From CBDUXT01 sp965371245 (lineage in GTDB: Bacteria; Planctomycetota; Phycisphaerae; UBA1845), in contig CBDUXT010000017.1 in the NCBI GenBank assembly GCA_965371245.1, positions 1 through 64,000 of the forward strand: 64,000 nucleotides of DNA, given 5' to 3'. The notes below the pieces were generated by a model. It was not told the origin of the DNA. It worked only from the letters and a program-made list of their open reading frames with translations, and did not search any database. A program made the position numbers and the translations under genes. Positions 1-8,604 of this stretch are shown piece after piece. Numbering within the stretch: position 1 is the stretch's first letter; each line of letters begins with the position of its first letter.

Positions 1-1
1 T

Positions 2-391
2 GTGACGTTGGCCAACGGCCGCTGCAATCAGGAAAAACTGATCGGCCAGCTCAAGAGCGGCGTTCGGGCATTGGACATGCCGGTGGACAACCTGGTAAGC
101 AACTGGGCCTACATGGTGATGGCCTCTTTGGCGTGGACATTGAAAAGCTGGTTCGCGCTCTCGTTGCCGGAGTGCGGACGGTGGCGCGAAAAGTACAAGC
201 CGGAGAAGGAAAAGGTGCTGCGTATGGAATGCCAGACGTTTTGCAACGCGTTTATGAACATCCCGGCGCAAGTGATTCGGACCGGACGGCGAATTGTCTA
301 TCGCGTGCTGGCTTGGAGTCAATGGTTGGACGTGTTCTTACGCGGCGTCCACGCCATAGACCGGCAAGTGAATCGGCCGCTTCGTTGTTGA
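2..391 (+). CDS. IS1380-family transposase, C-terminal part (cut by window edge)
   Basis: The last ~129 residues of a transposase whose start lies left of the window. The segment NGRCNQEKLIGQLKSGVRAL followed by NLVSNWAYMVMASLAWTLKSW matches the C-terminal third of IS1380-type DDE transposases, where the E in CNQE fits the third acidic catalytic residue. The enzyme would act on the ends of its own element. No terminal inverted repeat could be recognised downstream, so the element boundary is not placed. The identification rests on the motif and the hydrophobic helix after it; intact versus broken cannot be judged from this end alone. Confidence 0.8.
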   Translation: MTLANGRCNQEKLIGQLKSGVRALDMPVDNLVSNWAYMVMASLAWTLKSWFALSLPECGRWREKYKPEKEKVLRMECQTFCNAFMNIPAQVIRTGRRIVYRVLAWSQWLDVFLRGVHAIDRQVNRPLRC

Positions 392-788
392 GTTCGCTTC
401 ATGATGCCGGGGTAGGGAAGTCCCGGTTCGCGTAGGCCCCCAACAAGTACGAGAGTGAAGCATGACAAACGAAAATCCGAGTGCCACGCAACCGGCACAA
501 ACGGCGGCCGGGACAGTCCGCGCCATGGGCCGCCAGCCCGCGCCGTTACGAAAATGCCCACCGCCGTACGCTTGTCTTGGGCCTAGCGCAGCGTCACGCC
601 TAAGTTTTCGGGTGTGCCAGTGCTCTTGAGCAGTGTATGGGCTGGACACGGCGTAGACGGAACCCGAAGAGCTATAGGTGACAAAGCATTAGCGTCTTTC
701 CCAGAGGCGCGGGCAAACAAACGTCGGTCCCGACGAAGCGTCCACCACCGCGCATCCCCAGCCCATCAGAGGATCGCCAAGACCGGTA
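392..788. other. Intergenic region after the transposase
   Basis: No convincing gene. The left part may still belong to the insertion element. The right part holds one copy of a dispersed ~103-bp repeat (592-694). Short frames here have no ribosome binding site and no family resemblance. Confidence 0.5.
592..694 (-). repeat. Dispersed ~103-bp repeat, copy 1
   Basis: Read on the minus strand, these 103 bases align without gaps to 28353-28455 on the plus strand, with about 18 mismatches by eye (about 83% identity). Shared blocks include TGCTTTGTCAC, CTTCGGGTT, ACGCCGTGT, GCTCAAGAGCA and CGAAAACTTAGGCGTGACG. It carries no supported gene. Confidence 0.8.
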
Positions 789-1553
789 CTACGAACCCTC
801 AGAATCGAATCGAAGAAACCGCGTGTTGGCCGGCGGGAAGTTGGCGAGAACGGCGCGACGGCGGAACTGGAACTTCTTGATGGTACTGGTCAGGTAGGCC
901 GAGACGGAGCGGATGCGCTTGCGCCGGCGACCCAGCGAGAAGACGGCCGAGCCGCGTCTAAAGGCCATGTACTCGAAGTAGCTCAGCACGCCGCCCGGTT
1001 TGAGGCACCGGCGGAGAACGGTGAAGACCTCCCGAACCTCACGTAGCTCGAACGCGTTCAGGGGAAGGCACGAAATAACAAAGTCGTAGCGGTCTTCGTG
1101 TGGGAGCGATTGGACCGCGGACTCGACGAGCCGAACGCGGCCGCTGGAAACGCCCGAGGCGAAGTCGGGTCGGCTCAACACGTCGCGACGAAGAATATCG
1201 GCGAACTCAGGCTTGATCTCGCAGACATCCAACTCGTCCCGGTCCCCGAGGATCGCTCCCAGATGGCGTGTGATGGCGCCCGTGCCGGCGCCGACCTCGA
1301 GCACCCTTGCGGGCCGCGGGTATCGGTGGAAAGGCTCGCACAGCGCTGACGCCAGGGCCGTCGAACTGGGTGCCACCGCGCCCACCACGTGGGGTTGACG
1401 CACGTAGCCCTTTAAGAAACGCCATCGTTGGGCCAGGTCCACACGCAATCCTAACAACGAAAGAGGGGACGGACGAAAGCCGGCTTGCCACTGGTCGTTC
1501 CAGACCGCGCCAGCGAGCCGACCATCGTCGGTGAAGCGATCGTACAGGATCAA
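789..1553 (-). CDS. SAM-dependent methyltransferase, phospholipid N-methyltransferase-like
   Basis: A class I methyltransferase. The SAM-binding motif VLEVGAGTG lies at residues 84-92, followed by an acidic strand (DELDVCEIKP) and the post-motif segment YDFVISCLPLNAF. The N-terminal block FLKGYVRQPHVVGAVAPSS is typical of the PmtA-like / rRNA adenine dimethylase-like group that methylates phosphatidylethanolamine or related lipids; the true substrate cannot be read from sequence. The longest frame begins at a TTG (1553). A GTG at 1442, just before the conserved block, is an alternative, so the start is uncertain. It is divergent from rimO. Confidence 0.75.
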   Translation of the reverse strand: MILYDRFTDDGRLAGAVWNDQWQAGFRPSPLSLLGLRVDLAQRWRFLKGYVRQPHVVGAVAPSSTALASALCEPFHRYPRPARVLEVGAGTGAITRHLGAILGDRDELDVCEIKPEFADILRRDVLSRPDFASGVSSGRVRLVESAVQSLPHEDRYDFVISCLPLNAFELREVREVFTVLRRCLKPGGVLSYFEYMAFRRGSAVFSLGRRRKRIRSVSAYLTSTIKKFQFRRRAVLANFPPANTRFLRFDSEGS

Positions 1554-1735
1554 CTCACCGCCGACCAGCCCTCCGTGGAATTCGTATTCGATTCGGCTAG
1601 GCGAGTATTCTCGGACCCCAGGCGACTCGTCTTTGCCTGGGCCTGAGGACGTCGCCGGACATGTCGGCCCTTCCGTCCGGGCGGTCGTGTGTTACACTGC
1701 TGCCGACGTGGCATGCTGTGGATACTCATGAGCCG

Positions 1736-3103
1736 ATGTCTGAACCGACCCGAATCGCATTCGTTTCGCTGGGCTGCGCGAAGAACCTTGTCGACTCCGA
1801 GAAGATGCTCGGACAGTTGGCCGAGGCGGGCTGCGCCGTAACCAACGACGAGACCCACGCGGACGCCATCGTCATCAACACCTGCGGCTTCCTCGAGGCC
1901 TCGCGCACCGAGGCCGACGAGGTCATCCGCGAAGCCGTCGCCCGCAAAGCCGGCGGCGGCGTCAAGCGCGTGGTGGTGGCCGGCTGCCTGGTGCAGCGCG
2001 ACGGGATCGCACTGATGGATCGCATCGAGGGGATCGACGCGCTGGTCGGCGTAAACAACCGGGACGACATCGTCCGGGCGGTCCTTGGGTCCGCTCGCCC
2101 ACGGCAACATCAGGCCCCCGACCTCTATCTCAGCGACTACCATTCGTTCACCCAGCTCGATCTCTCGCGCCTTCGCCTTACCCCCCGTCATCACGCCTAC
2201 CTTCGGATCAGCGAGGGCTGCGACCAGAAATGTACGTTCTGCACCATTCCCGCGATCCGCGGCCCGATGCACTGCAAGCCGCCGGAGGTCGTTTTGACCG
2301 AGGCGCGGGAACTCGTCGCCGACGGCGCCGTCGAACTCAACCTGATCGGGCAGGATACGACGAGCTATGGGTTGGGCGAGCATCCCTTCGACGTACGTCT
2401 CGACGGCCTACTTCGTCAGCTCAGCGCGGTCGAGGGTGTGCGATGGATTCGGCTGATGTACGTCTATCCCTCGGTGATGACGGACGAGATCATCGACGCC
2501 GTTGCCGAGTGTGAGAACGTCTGCAAGTACATCGACATCCCGCTCCAACACATCAACGACCGGATCCTGAAGTCCATGCACCGCCGCGTCGATCGCGCGG
2601 GCACGGAACGGCTGCTGGACAAGCTCCGCGAACGTATTCCCGGCGTCACCATCCGCACCACGCTCATCGCCGGCTTTCCCGGTGAAACAGACGAGGAGTT
2701 CGAGGAGCTTCGCACCTTTGTGACGGATTTCGGCTTCGACGCCCTCGGGGTGTTTCCCTACTCGCCCGAGATGGACACGCCGGCGGGTCGGATGAAGGCC
2801 CACGTGCCCGAGGCGGTCAAGCAGGAGCGCGTCGATGCCCTGATGACCGCCCAGCAACAGGTCGCCTTTGCGCTCGCCCGGAAGCGAGTCGGCGACACGT
2901 TCGATGTGCTTGTGGATGGGCCTGGCGAAGACGGTATCACGGCTCGACACGAAGGGCAGGCACCCGCTGTCGATAGTGTCACGATCGTGACGGACTGTTC
3001 GGCGAGTCCGGGCGAGTTCGTCTCCGTGCGATGTATCAACAGCGATGCCTATGACCTGGTCGCGACACCGACTGCGGTCGCCCTTCCCGTGCTCGGAACA
3101 TGA
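1736..3103 (+). CDS. rimO: Ribosomal protein S12 methylthiotransferase RimO
   Basis: A radical-SAM methylthiotransferase that puts a methylthio group on the conserved aspartate of ribosomal protein S12. It has the three domains of the family: an N-terminal UPF0004 domain with Cys14, Cys50 and Cys84 for the auxiliary Fe-S cluster; a radical SAM core with CDQKCTFC (Cys162, 166, 169); and a C-terminal TRAM domain. IAFVSLGCAKNLVDSE and PAIRGP favour RimO over MiaB. The ATG at 1736 gives 455 residues, the usual length; an in-frame ATG at 1661 would add 25 unconserved residues. The stop overlaps the pgsA start (ATGA), indicating translational coupling. Confidence 0.95.
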   Translation: MSEPTRIAFVSLGCAKNLVDSEKMLGQLAEAGCAVTNDETHADAIVINTCGFLEASRTEADEVIREAVARKAGGGVKRVVVAGCLVQRDGIALMDRIEGIDALVGVNNRDDIVRAVLGSARPRQHQAPDLYLSDYHSFTQLDLSRLRLTPRHHAYLRISEGCDQKCTFCTIPAIRGPMHCKPPEVVLTEARELVADGAVELNLIGQDTTSYGLGEHPFDVRLDGLLRQLSAVEGVRWIRLMYVYPSVMTDEIIDAVAECENVCKYIDIPLQHINDRILKSMHRRVDRAGTERLLDKLRERIPGVTIRTTLIAGFPGETDEEFEELRTFVTDFGFDALGVFPYSPEMDTPAGRMKAHVPEAVKQERVDALMTAQQQVAFALARKRVGDTFDVLVDGPGEDGITARHEGQAPAVDSVTIVTDCSASPGEFVSVRCINSDAYDLVATPTAVALPVLGT

Positions 3104-3720
3104 AACTCCGCTTGAACCTGCCCAACCAGATCACCTTGGCTCGATTGGGTCTTGCCATTGTGTTTTTCATCCTGTTGTCGCAGTACGACCATGGCGTCAC
3201 GAGCCCGGGCCTGCTCGACGCCGCCATCGTGATTTTCGTCATCGCCGCAAGTACGGACTTTCTGGACGGCTACCTCGCCCGCAAGTTCGGGCAGATCACC
3301 GCACTCGGGCGCGTGCTCGACCCACTCGTGGACAAGGTCCTCATCTGCGGGGCGTTCATCCTTCTTCTCGGTCCCGGTTTCATCGACGCCCACGGTCACA
3401 ACGTGACCGAGCTGCGCGGGTGGATGGTCGTGGTCATCGTCGGGCGTGAACTGCTGGTCACCGGTCTTCGCGGCTTCAACGAATCGATAGGCAAGTCGTT
3501 CGGCGCGTCGCTCCACGGCAAGCTGAAGATGTGGATGCAGAGCATCGCCGCCCCGGCCGTCCTGTTGATCGTGGCCCATGAGGACGCCTGGAATCTCGGC
3601 GCGCTCGGCGGGCAGATCAAGGCCGTCCTCATATGGCTGACGGTCATCATCACGGCCCTCTCCACCATCCAATACCTCATCCGCTCCCGACACATCCTCG
3701 ACCAGAGCGGCGGCGCGTGA
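3100..3720 (+). CDS. pgsA: CDP-diacylglycerol--glycerol-3-phosphate 3-phosphatidyltransferase
   Basis: An integral membrane enzyme of phosphatidylglycerol synthesis that joins glycerol-3-phosphate to CDP-diacylglycerol. It shows the CDP-alcohol phosphotransferase signature, D-x2-DG-x2-AR-x8-G-x3-D-x3-D, in the segment starting STDFLDGYLAR and ending GRVLDPLVDK. Several hydrophobic helices flank it, and at 206 residues it is the normal size. LNLPNQITLARL at the start is the usual N-terminus. It overlaps rimO by four bases upstream and uppP by four bases downstream (GTGA), so the three genes form a tight operon of otherwise unrelated functions. Confidence 0.93.
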   Translation: MKLRLNLPNQITLARLGLAIVFFILLSQYDHGVTSPGLLDAAIVIFVIAASTDFLDGYLARKFGQITALGRVLDPLVDKVLICGAFILLLGPGFIDAHGHNVTELRGWMVVVIVGRELLVTGLRGFNESIGKSFGASLHGKLKMWMQSIAAPAVLLIVAHEDAWNLGALGGQIKAVLIWLTVIITALSTIQYLIRSRHILDQSGGA

Positions 3721-4550
3721 GCGAGCTTGACTACCTCAAGGCGGTCGTGCTCGGTGTCGTTCAGGGGCTGACGGAGTTTCTACCCGTCTCCAGCAGCGGC
3801 CACCTCGCGCTCTGCCAGCGATGGATGGGGCTTGAACCGGGCGGAACCGAATTGCTGTTGTTCGATATCCTGGCACACCTGGGCACGCTGCTGGCAGTGG
3901 GCATCGTGTTCATGGCGCCGGCGCGGAAATTCATCCGCCGACTCGCGCGGGAGGCTTCCGGGACCGGTGTTGGACGGCCCTTTGCCTGGCGAGTCGCCGG
4001 CCTGGCGGTGGCCGCGACGATCCCCACCGGCATCATCGGCTTGACGTTCAAGGACTCGCTGGAGGCGGCGTTCGATCGTCCCGCGTGGATTGCTGCGGGT
4101 CTGTTGTTGACCGGTGGATGCCTGGCGATGCTTGGTATCGTGAAGCGCGGACGGCGTGGCTGGCGCCAAGTCGCAATCGCCCAGGCGGTGCTGATCGGCG
4201 TCGCCCAGGGGCTTGCGATCATGCCGGGCATCTCGCGCAGCGGTCTGACGATTTGCGTGGCCTCCTATATCGGCCTGCGCCGCCGCTGGGCGGCCCAGTT
4301 CAGCTTCCTGATTGCCGCGCCAACTATCGCCGGAGCCGCCATCCTCAAGCTACGTGAAACACTCGCCCTGCCCGAGGCGGAGCTCCGCGCGGTCCACATC
4401 GGTCCGGTGATTCTCGGAAGCATCGTCTCGCTGATCGTCGGAGTTTTTGCGCTGAGGCTACTTCTGGGCGCCGTGCGTCGCGCCCGCCTGCACTACTTCG
4501 CCGTGTACTGCTGGCTTCTCGGAGCTGCCGTTCTACTCGTCGTTCGATAG
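3717..4550 (+). CDS. uppP: Undecaprenyl-diphosphatase (BacA/UppP)
   Basis: A membrane phosphatase that recycles undecaprenyl diphosphate to the monophosphate used as lipid carrier for peptidoglycan and other glycans. Family motifs are GLTEFLPVSSSGHL near residues 17-30 and PGISRSG in the second half, with about eight hydrophobic segments. The start is a GTG at 3717 that overlaps the pgsA stop; it places the first conserved residues (ELDYLKAVVLGVVQG) directly at the N-terminus and gives 277 residues, the usual size. It is the last gene of the rimO-pgsA-uppP operon and converges with the ferritin-like gene. No clear terminator is visible between them. Confidence 0.94.
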   Translation: MSELDYLKAVVLGVVQGLTEFLPVSSSGHLALCQRWMGLEPGGTELLLFDILAHLGTLLAVGIVFMAPARKFIRRLAREASGTGVGRPFAWRVAGLAVAATIPTGIIGLTFKDSLEAAFDRPAWIAAGLLLTGGCLAMLGIVKRGRRGWRQVAIAQAVLIGVAQGLAIMPGISRSGLTICVASYIGLRRRWAAQFSFLIAAPTIAGAAILKLRETLALPEAELRAVHIGPVILGSIVSLIVGVFALRLLLGAVRRARLHYFAVYCWLLGAAVLLVVR

Positions 4551-4599
4551 GGCGACCACCGGGGTTGAGGGGCGAACGGGCCGAACCGGCGAGCGTCCG

Positions 4600-5040
4600 C
4601 TACGCCGAGGAGCCGACGTTGCGCTTGAGTAGCTCGGTCAGGCGAGCCAGCTCATCCGCGTGCCGCTCCTTGATTCGCCCGACGACCTGTGCCGCAACGG
4701 GCTCGGGACCGACGCGTGAACCGGCAATGGCGTACTTGTCGATGAGCGCCTGCCGATCGGCCGTCAGCCTGGGCAGGGCCGCATGAAGTTCCTGAAAGTG
4801 CAAATCGGCCGGTGCCAGATCGACCGTCCGCAGACCCGGCACGCCGCCGAGTGCGATGATCGCCTCCGCCAGCCGGGCTCCGGCGTCGTCGGCATCCCTG
4901 GCCATTTGCTCCAGCAGGGTCAACTCCTTCATACCGAGGCGCGACACGAAGACGGTCGAATCCATCAGGTAGGTGACGAGGTTGCGTTGCTCGGCCGCCA
5001 GAAGCTCGTTAAGAATCTCGACAATTGCTGCTGGTTCCAT
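4600..5040 (-). CDS. Ferritin-like four-helix protein at the end of the nuo operon
   Basis: 146 residues with the pattern of a ferritin-like four-helix bundle: helix 1 LNELLAAEQRNLVTYL (Glu17), helix 2 EQMARDADDAGARLAEAI followed by ALGGVP, helix 3 ADRQALIDKYA and helix 4 RIKERHADELARL (Glu125, His127, Glu130). The ALGGVP after helix 2 is common in bacterioferritin/DPS-type proteins, but the usual ExxH metal motif of helix 2 is absent (DADD instead), so iron oxidation is doubtful. The ATG at 5040 overlaps the nuoN stop (TGATG), so it is co-translated with complex I. A role in Fe-S or iron handling for the complex is only a guess. Confidence 0.65.
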   Translation of the reverse strand: MEPAAIVEILNELLAAEQRNLVTYLMDSTVFVSRLGMKELTLLEQMARDADDAGARLAEAIIALGGVPGLRTVDLAPADLHFQELHAALPRLTADRQALIDKYAIAGSRVGPEPVAAQVVGRIKERHADELARLTELLKRNVGSSA

Positions 5041-6677
5041 CAGTTCGCCCCGTCGATCGCCGCCGCCACGGAACGCGCCTGGGGGCTCGCGTGGAACAAG
5101 TCCTGCGTGAACCGATCGGCCGTCGCGCGTAGGGGGTTGGCAAGAAGGAAGAGCGCCAAAAGAGCCACGGCACAAAGATTGACCAGCGCCACCCCACCGA
5201 GCGGTGCCCGGACCGACGGACGACCCTCGTCGTGAAGGGTCATCTTGACGACCACGCGCATGTAGTAGAACAGGCTGATCAGCGTATTCGCGGCCGTCAC
5301 GACGACCAGCAGCCAGCCGAGCGTGCTTAGCGAGCCGGACTGAGCGCCGGAGGCGTCCGTCAGGCTGCCCAGCGCTACCAGCACCCACCACTTCCCGATA
5401 AAGCCGGCCAGCGGCGGAAGACCCACCAGTGACATCAGGCAGATGATCATCGGGACCGCCAGCCACGGCGCGCGGCGCACCAGTCCGCTGAAGGCGGAGA
5501 TGTCGTCCGTTCCCGTGTCCCAATTCACCAGCGCCGTCACGCCGAAGGCTCCGAGGTTCATGAATACGTAAATCACGATGTACACCAACAGCGCCGTCAT
5601 CCCGGCCATGTGATCCGCCCTGGATGGATGAACGAAGACGGCGGCCGCCATCATCATGTAACCCGCGTGGGCGATCGACGAGTAGGCCAGCAGCCGCTTG
5701 ACGCTCTGCTGTTTGTACGCGGATAGGTTTCCCACGGTGCACGTGACGGCGGCCATCAAACCGATCGCCCAGGCGAGCGGGGCGATACCGGGCAACTGCA
5801 CCGGCATGGGAACGGCGCGGCAAAAAACCGACACCAGGCGTACCAACAGAACCAGCCCGGCGGCCTTGCTGGCGACGCTAAGCCACGTCGTCACTTCGAT
5901 CTTCGCGCCCTGGAAGGCATCCGGGCACCAGAAGTGAAACGGAGCGGCCGAGATCTTGAACGCGATGCCCGCCATGAAGCACAGCAGGGCGACCGCGAGG
6001 ACCACCCGATGACTGCCCGAACGCAGGTTGCTCGTCACAAAGACGGCCAGCGCACTGACGTCGAGGCTGCCCACCAAGCCGTAGAGAAGGCTGGCCCCGT
6101 AGATCATGATGGCCGCGCTGATGGCGCCGAAGATCATGTACTTGAGCGACGCCTCGGCCGCCACGCGATCGCGCTTGTCAAAGCCCACCATGGCATAGCT
6201 GGGCAGCGACGCGACCTCGATCGCGATCACGATCATCAACAGGTTGCTCGTGCTGACCATCAGCGCCATGCCGAGCGCACTACCCAGCAGCAGGATGAAA
6301 AACTCCGGCGCGTTCTTTTCGCCGGCGGACGACCCGATCCACCAGAGGTAGATCACGGCCGCCAGGAACCCGACCAGGAGGATCTGGAACCCGACGGACA
6401 GGTTATCGGCGATCAGCATGCCCGAGGAAGCGTCGGGCGACAGGCCGCTGGTTCCGCCGTCGGCCACCTTGCTCGCAACGAGCAGCGTCAGGACGAACGT
6501 CACGCTGACGCCAAGAGCCGCCACGGTGGCCGTCGGGCGTGTGGCCCGACCGACCAGGATGGGGCAGAGCATTACCCCGAGCATCGTGACGATGAGTGCG
6601 ATCATCGGCGAGAAAAGCACAAGGTGCTCGCCGATTGGAACGCCTTCCCATGCGTTGGCTTGTGACAGAAAACTCAT
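5040..6677 (-). CDS. nuoN: NADH-quinone oxidoreductase subunit N
   Basis: An antiporter-like proton-pumping subunit of the complex I membrane arm, 545 residues with about 14 hydrophobic helices. Typical segments are PFHFWCPDAFQGAKIEVTTW (antiporter motif with a charged residue), VKRLLAYSSIAHAGYMMM and GLPPLAGFIGKWWV. It is the last nuo gene of the operon and its stop overlaps the ferritin-like gene. The 185 bases before it hold a REP-like palindrome (6712-6746), so it is less tightly linked to nuoM than the other nuo genes are to one another. Confidence 0.95.
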   Translation of the reverse strand: MSFLSQANAWEGVPIGEHLVLFSPMIALIVTMLGVMLCPILVGRATRPTATVAALGVSVTFVLTLLVASKVADGGTSGLSPDASSGMLIADNLSVGFQILLVGFLAAVIYLWWIGSSAGEKNAPEFFILLLGSALGMALMVSTSNLLMIVIAIEVASLPSYAMVGFDKRDRVAAEASLKYMIFGAISAAIMIYGASLLYGLVGSLDVSALAVFVTSNLRSGSHRVVLAVALLCFMAGIAFKISAAPFHFWCPDAFQGAKIEVTTWLSVASKAAGLVLLVRLVSVFCRAVPMPVQLPGIAPLAWAIGLMAAVTCTVGNLSAYKQQSVKRLLAYSSIAHAGYMMMAAAVFVHPSRADHMAGMTALLVYIVIYVFMNLGAFGVTALVNWDTGTDDISAFSGLVRRAPWLAVPMIICLMSLVGLPPLAGFIGKWWVLVALGSLTDASGAQSGSLSTLGWLLVVVTAANTLISLFYYMRVVVKMTLHDEGRPSVRAPLGGVALVNLCAVALLALFLLANPLRATADRFTQDLFHASPQARSVAAAIDGAN

Positions 6678-6711
6678 ACCGCTGCGTACTCTAAACCCAT
6701 GTCTTCACAAC

Positions 6712-6746
6712 CCGAGCCGCGGGCTCCAGCCCGCGCGGAGTCTCGG
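6712..6746. repeat. REP-like palindrome, family B, between nuoN and nuoM
   Basis: GAGCCGCGGGCTCCAGCCCG begins an imperfect palindrome with core GCGGGCT-CC-AGCCCGC. The same unit recurs at 11908-11943 with only a few changes, including the flank ending in TCTCGG. A looser relative is at 59585-59620. Confidence 0.75.
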
Positions 6747-6862
6747 GGCTATCGGCTCCGCCGTGTGATCCCGCCGAAACGGAGCCCCACAGACCGACGA
6801 ACAGCGCAGACACTCGGTCTTGCCATCAGCGCCGTTTCACCGCGCCGAAGGACTCGCCTGTC

Positions 6863-8566
6863 TTATGAAACCGACGCCAACGTGCTGGTGATCATCGTCA
6901 GCATGTTGTCCAGCGTGCCGTTGCAGAAGTTGAACACCGTCTGCATCGGCAGCACGCCCAGCGCGATACACAGGACCGCAAAGGGCACCAGGATAAACGT
7001 CTCTCGGGGCGTCGCATCCAGATACGTGCGATATTCCTCGCGCTCCCTGCCGAGGTAGACACGCTGGATCAGCCACAGAATGTAGCCGGCCGTCAGGATC
7101 ACACCCGAGGCGGCCAGGATCGCCATGGGATAGGCCCACGTGAACTTCGACCCGGCGTCGAACGTGCCCAAGAGCACCCACACCTCGCCGATGAAGCCGC
7201 ACAGACCCGGCAGGCCCAGCGAAGCGAAGAAGCCAATGGTCGCCATCGTGCCATAGCGCGGCATGGTCAGCCACAGTCCGCCGAAGCGATTGATCTCGCG
7301 ATGGTGGGCGCGGTCGTAGATCACGCCAACCAGAAAGAAGCACATCGGCGAGCTGATACCGTGTGCGATCATCTGGAACATCGCCCCCTGAAAACCGGCC
7401 GGCGTCATCACCGCGATGCCCAGAAGAACGTACCCCATGTGCGACACGGAGCTATAGGCGACCAGTCGCTTGAAGTCCGTCTGCGCCATCGCGCACAGCG
7501 CCCCGTACAGTATGCTGACCACGCCGATCGTCGCCAGAACGAACGCCCACGCCTGGGCACCGGTCGGAAAAATCGGATAGCACAGCCTAAGGAAGCCATA
7601 GCCGCCCATCTTCAGCAGCACACCGGCCAGGATCATGCTGATCGGTGTCGGCGCCTCGACGTGCGCATCCGGCAACCATGTGTGGAAGGGCACAATGGGC
7701 AGCTTGATGGCGAAACCGATGAACAGAAAAACGAACATGATCGAAGCGAACGGAAGATTCAAGAACAGCGTGCCGGGTGAGCCGAAGTGCTCGCGAATGG
7801 CCGGGTTCGTAGCCAACTCGACGAGGTCGAACGTGCCGTGGGTGATCTGCACCCCGTCGCGGTATCCACTGGCCACGCTCGTGCTGCCGTCCATGAACAT
7901 CCGAGCCGTGATCGCGTCGCTGCTGTAGAAATACATCGCCACCAGGGCAATGAGCATCAGCACGGAGCCCGCGAGCGTGAAGAGGAAGAACTTGATGGCC
8001 GCGTACTCACGCCGTGGCCCGCCCCAGACGCCGATGAGAAAATACATCGGCAGCAGCATGAGTTCCCAAAAGACGTAGAAGAGGAAGAAGTCCAGCGACA
8101 CGAAGACGCCGAGCATGCCGGTTTCGAGCAGAAGAAAAAGCACGAAATACGCCTTCGGGCCTTTGTTCATCTTCCACTTGTCGAAGTTCCAGCTTGCCAG
8201 AAGGGCGAGGAACGACACCAGCGTGGTTAAAACGATCAGCGGAAAACTCAGCCCATCGACACCAAGGAAGTACTCGATGGCCAGCAGCACTTTTGGTTCC
8301 CCGGTGGTCGCGTCAATCTGGTCACCGGTGATGGTAATCCAGGGGGCTCGCGCCACGTGCTGCAGGTTTCCGTAACTGTTCCCAAAGACGGCCACCTCGG
8401 TGTTGTCGCCGCCCACGAAGAACGTGGGGAACAACAGCAGCGACGCAAGCAGGGCGACCCCGGAAAACGCGACGGCGATCGTGCGCGCGCGATCCTTGGG
8501 GGCGAAGAGGATGAGGAGCGCCCCCAACGTGGGCAAGAAGACGATGATCGAAAGAAGATGGTCCAT
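6863..8566 (-). CDS. nuoM: NADH-quinone oxidoreductase subunit M
   Basis: The second antiporter-like proton channel of complex I, 567 residues. Hallmarks are the early segment with the essential glutamate (VFWELMLLPMYFLIG), FHTWLPDAHVEAPTPISMIL, RLVAYSSVSHMGYVLLG and the late GLPGLCGFIGE. It follows nuoL with a 38-base gap. The length is somewhat above the usual ~500 because of an enlarged loop between the first helices (GNLQHVARAPWITITGDQID) and another around residues 215-265. It pumps protons together with NuoL and NuoN. Confidence 0.96.
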   Translation of the reverse strand: MDHLLSIIVFLPTLGALLILFAPKDRARTIAVAFSGVALLASLLLFPTFFVGGDNTEVAVFGNSYGNLQHVARAPWITITGDQIDATTGEPKVLLAIEYFLGVDGLSFPLIVLTTLVSFLALLASWNFDKWKMNKGPKAYFVLFLLLETGMLGVFVSLDFFLFYVFWELMLLPMYFLIGVWGGPRREYAAIKFFLFTLAGSVLMLIALVAMYFYSSDAITARMFMDGSTSVASGYRDGVQITHGTFDLVELATNPAIREHFGSPGTLFLNLPFASIMFVFLFIGFAIKLPIVPFHTWLPDAHVEAPTPISMILAGVLLKMGGYGFLRLCYPIFPTGAQAWAFVLATIGVVSILYGALCAMAQTDFKRLVAYSSVSHMGYVLLGIAVMTPAGFQGAMFQMIAHGISSPMCFFLVGVIYDRAHHREINRFGGLWLTMPRYGTMATIGFFASLGLPGLCGFIGEVWVLLGTFDAGSKFTWAYPMAILAASGVILTAGYILWLIQRVYLGREREEYRTYLDATPRETFILVPFAVLCIALGVLPMQTVFNFCNGTLDNMLTMITSTLASVS

Positions 8567-8604
8567 CGTTACGGCGTCTTTCTAATCCAGGCTGACATAG
8601 CCAC

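Noticed and set aside
1550..2383. Minus-strand open frame of 277 codons
   Set aside because: Antisense to rimO; Asp/Val/Gly-biased shadow.
5041..5823. Upstream extension of the ferritin-like gene
   Set aside because: It overlaps nuoN in another frame and is Arg/Gly-rich; the family part begins at the ATG at 5040.
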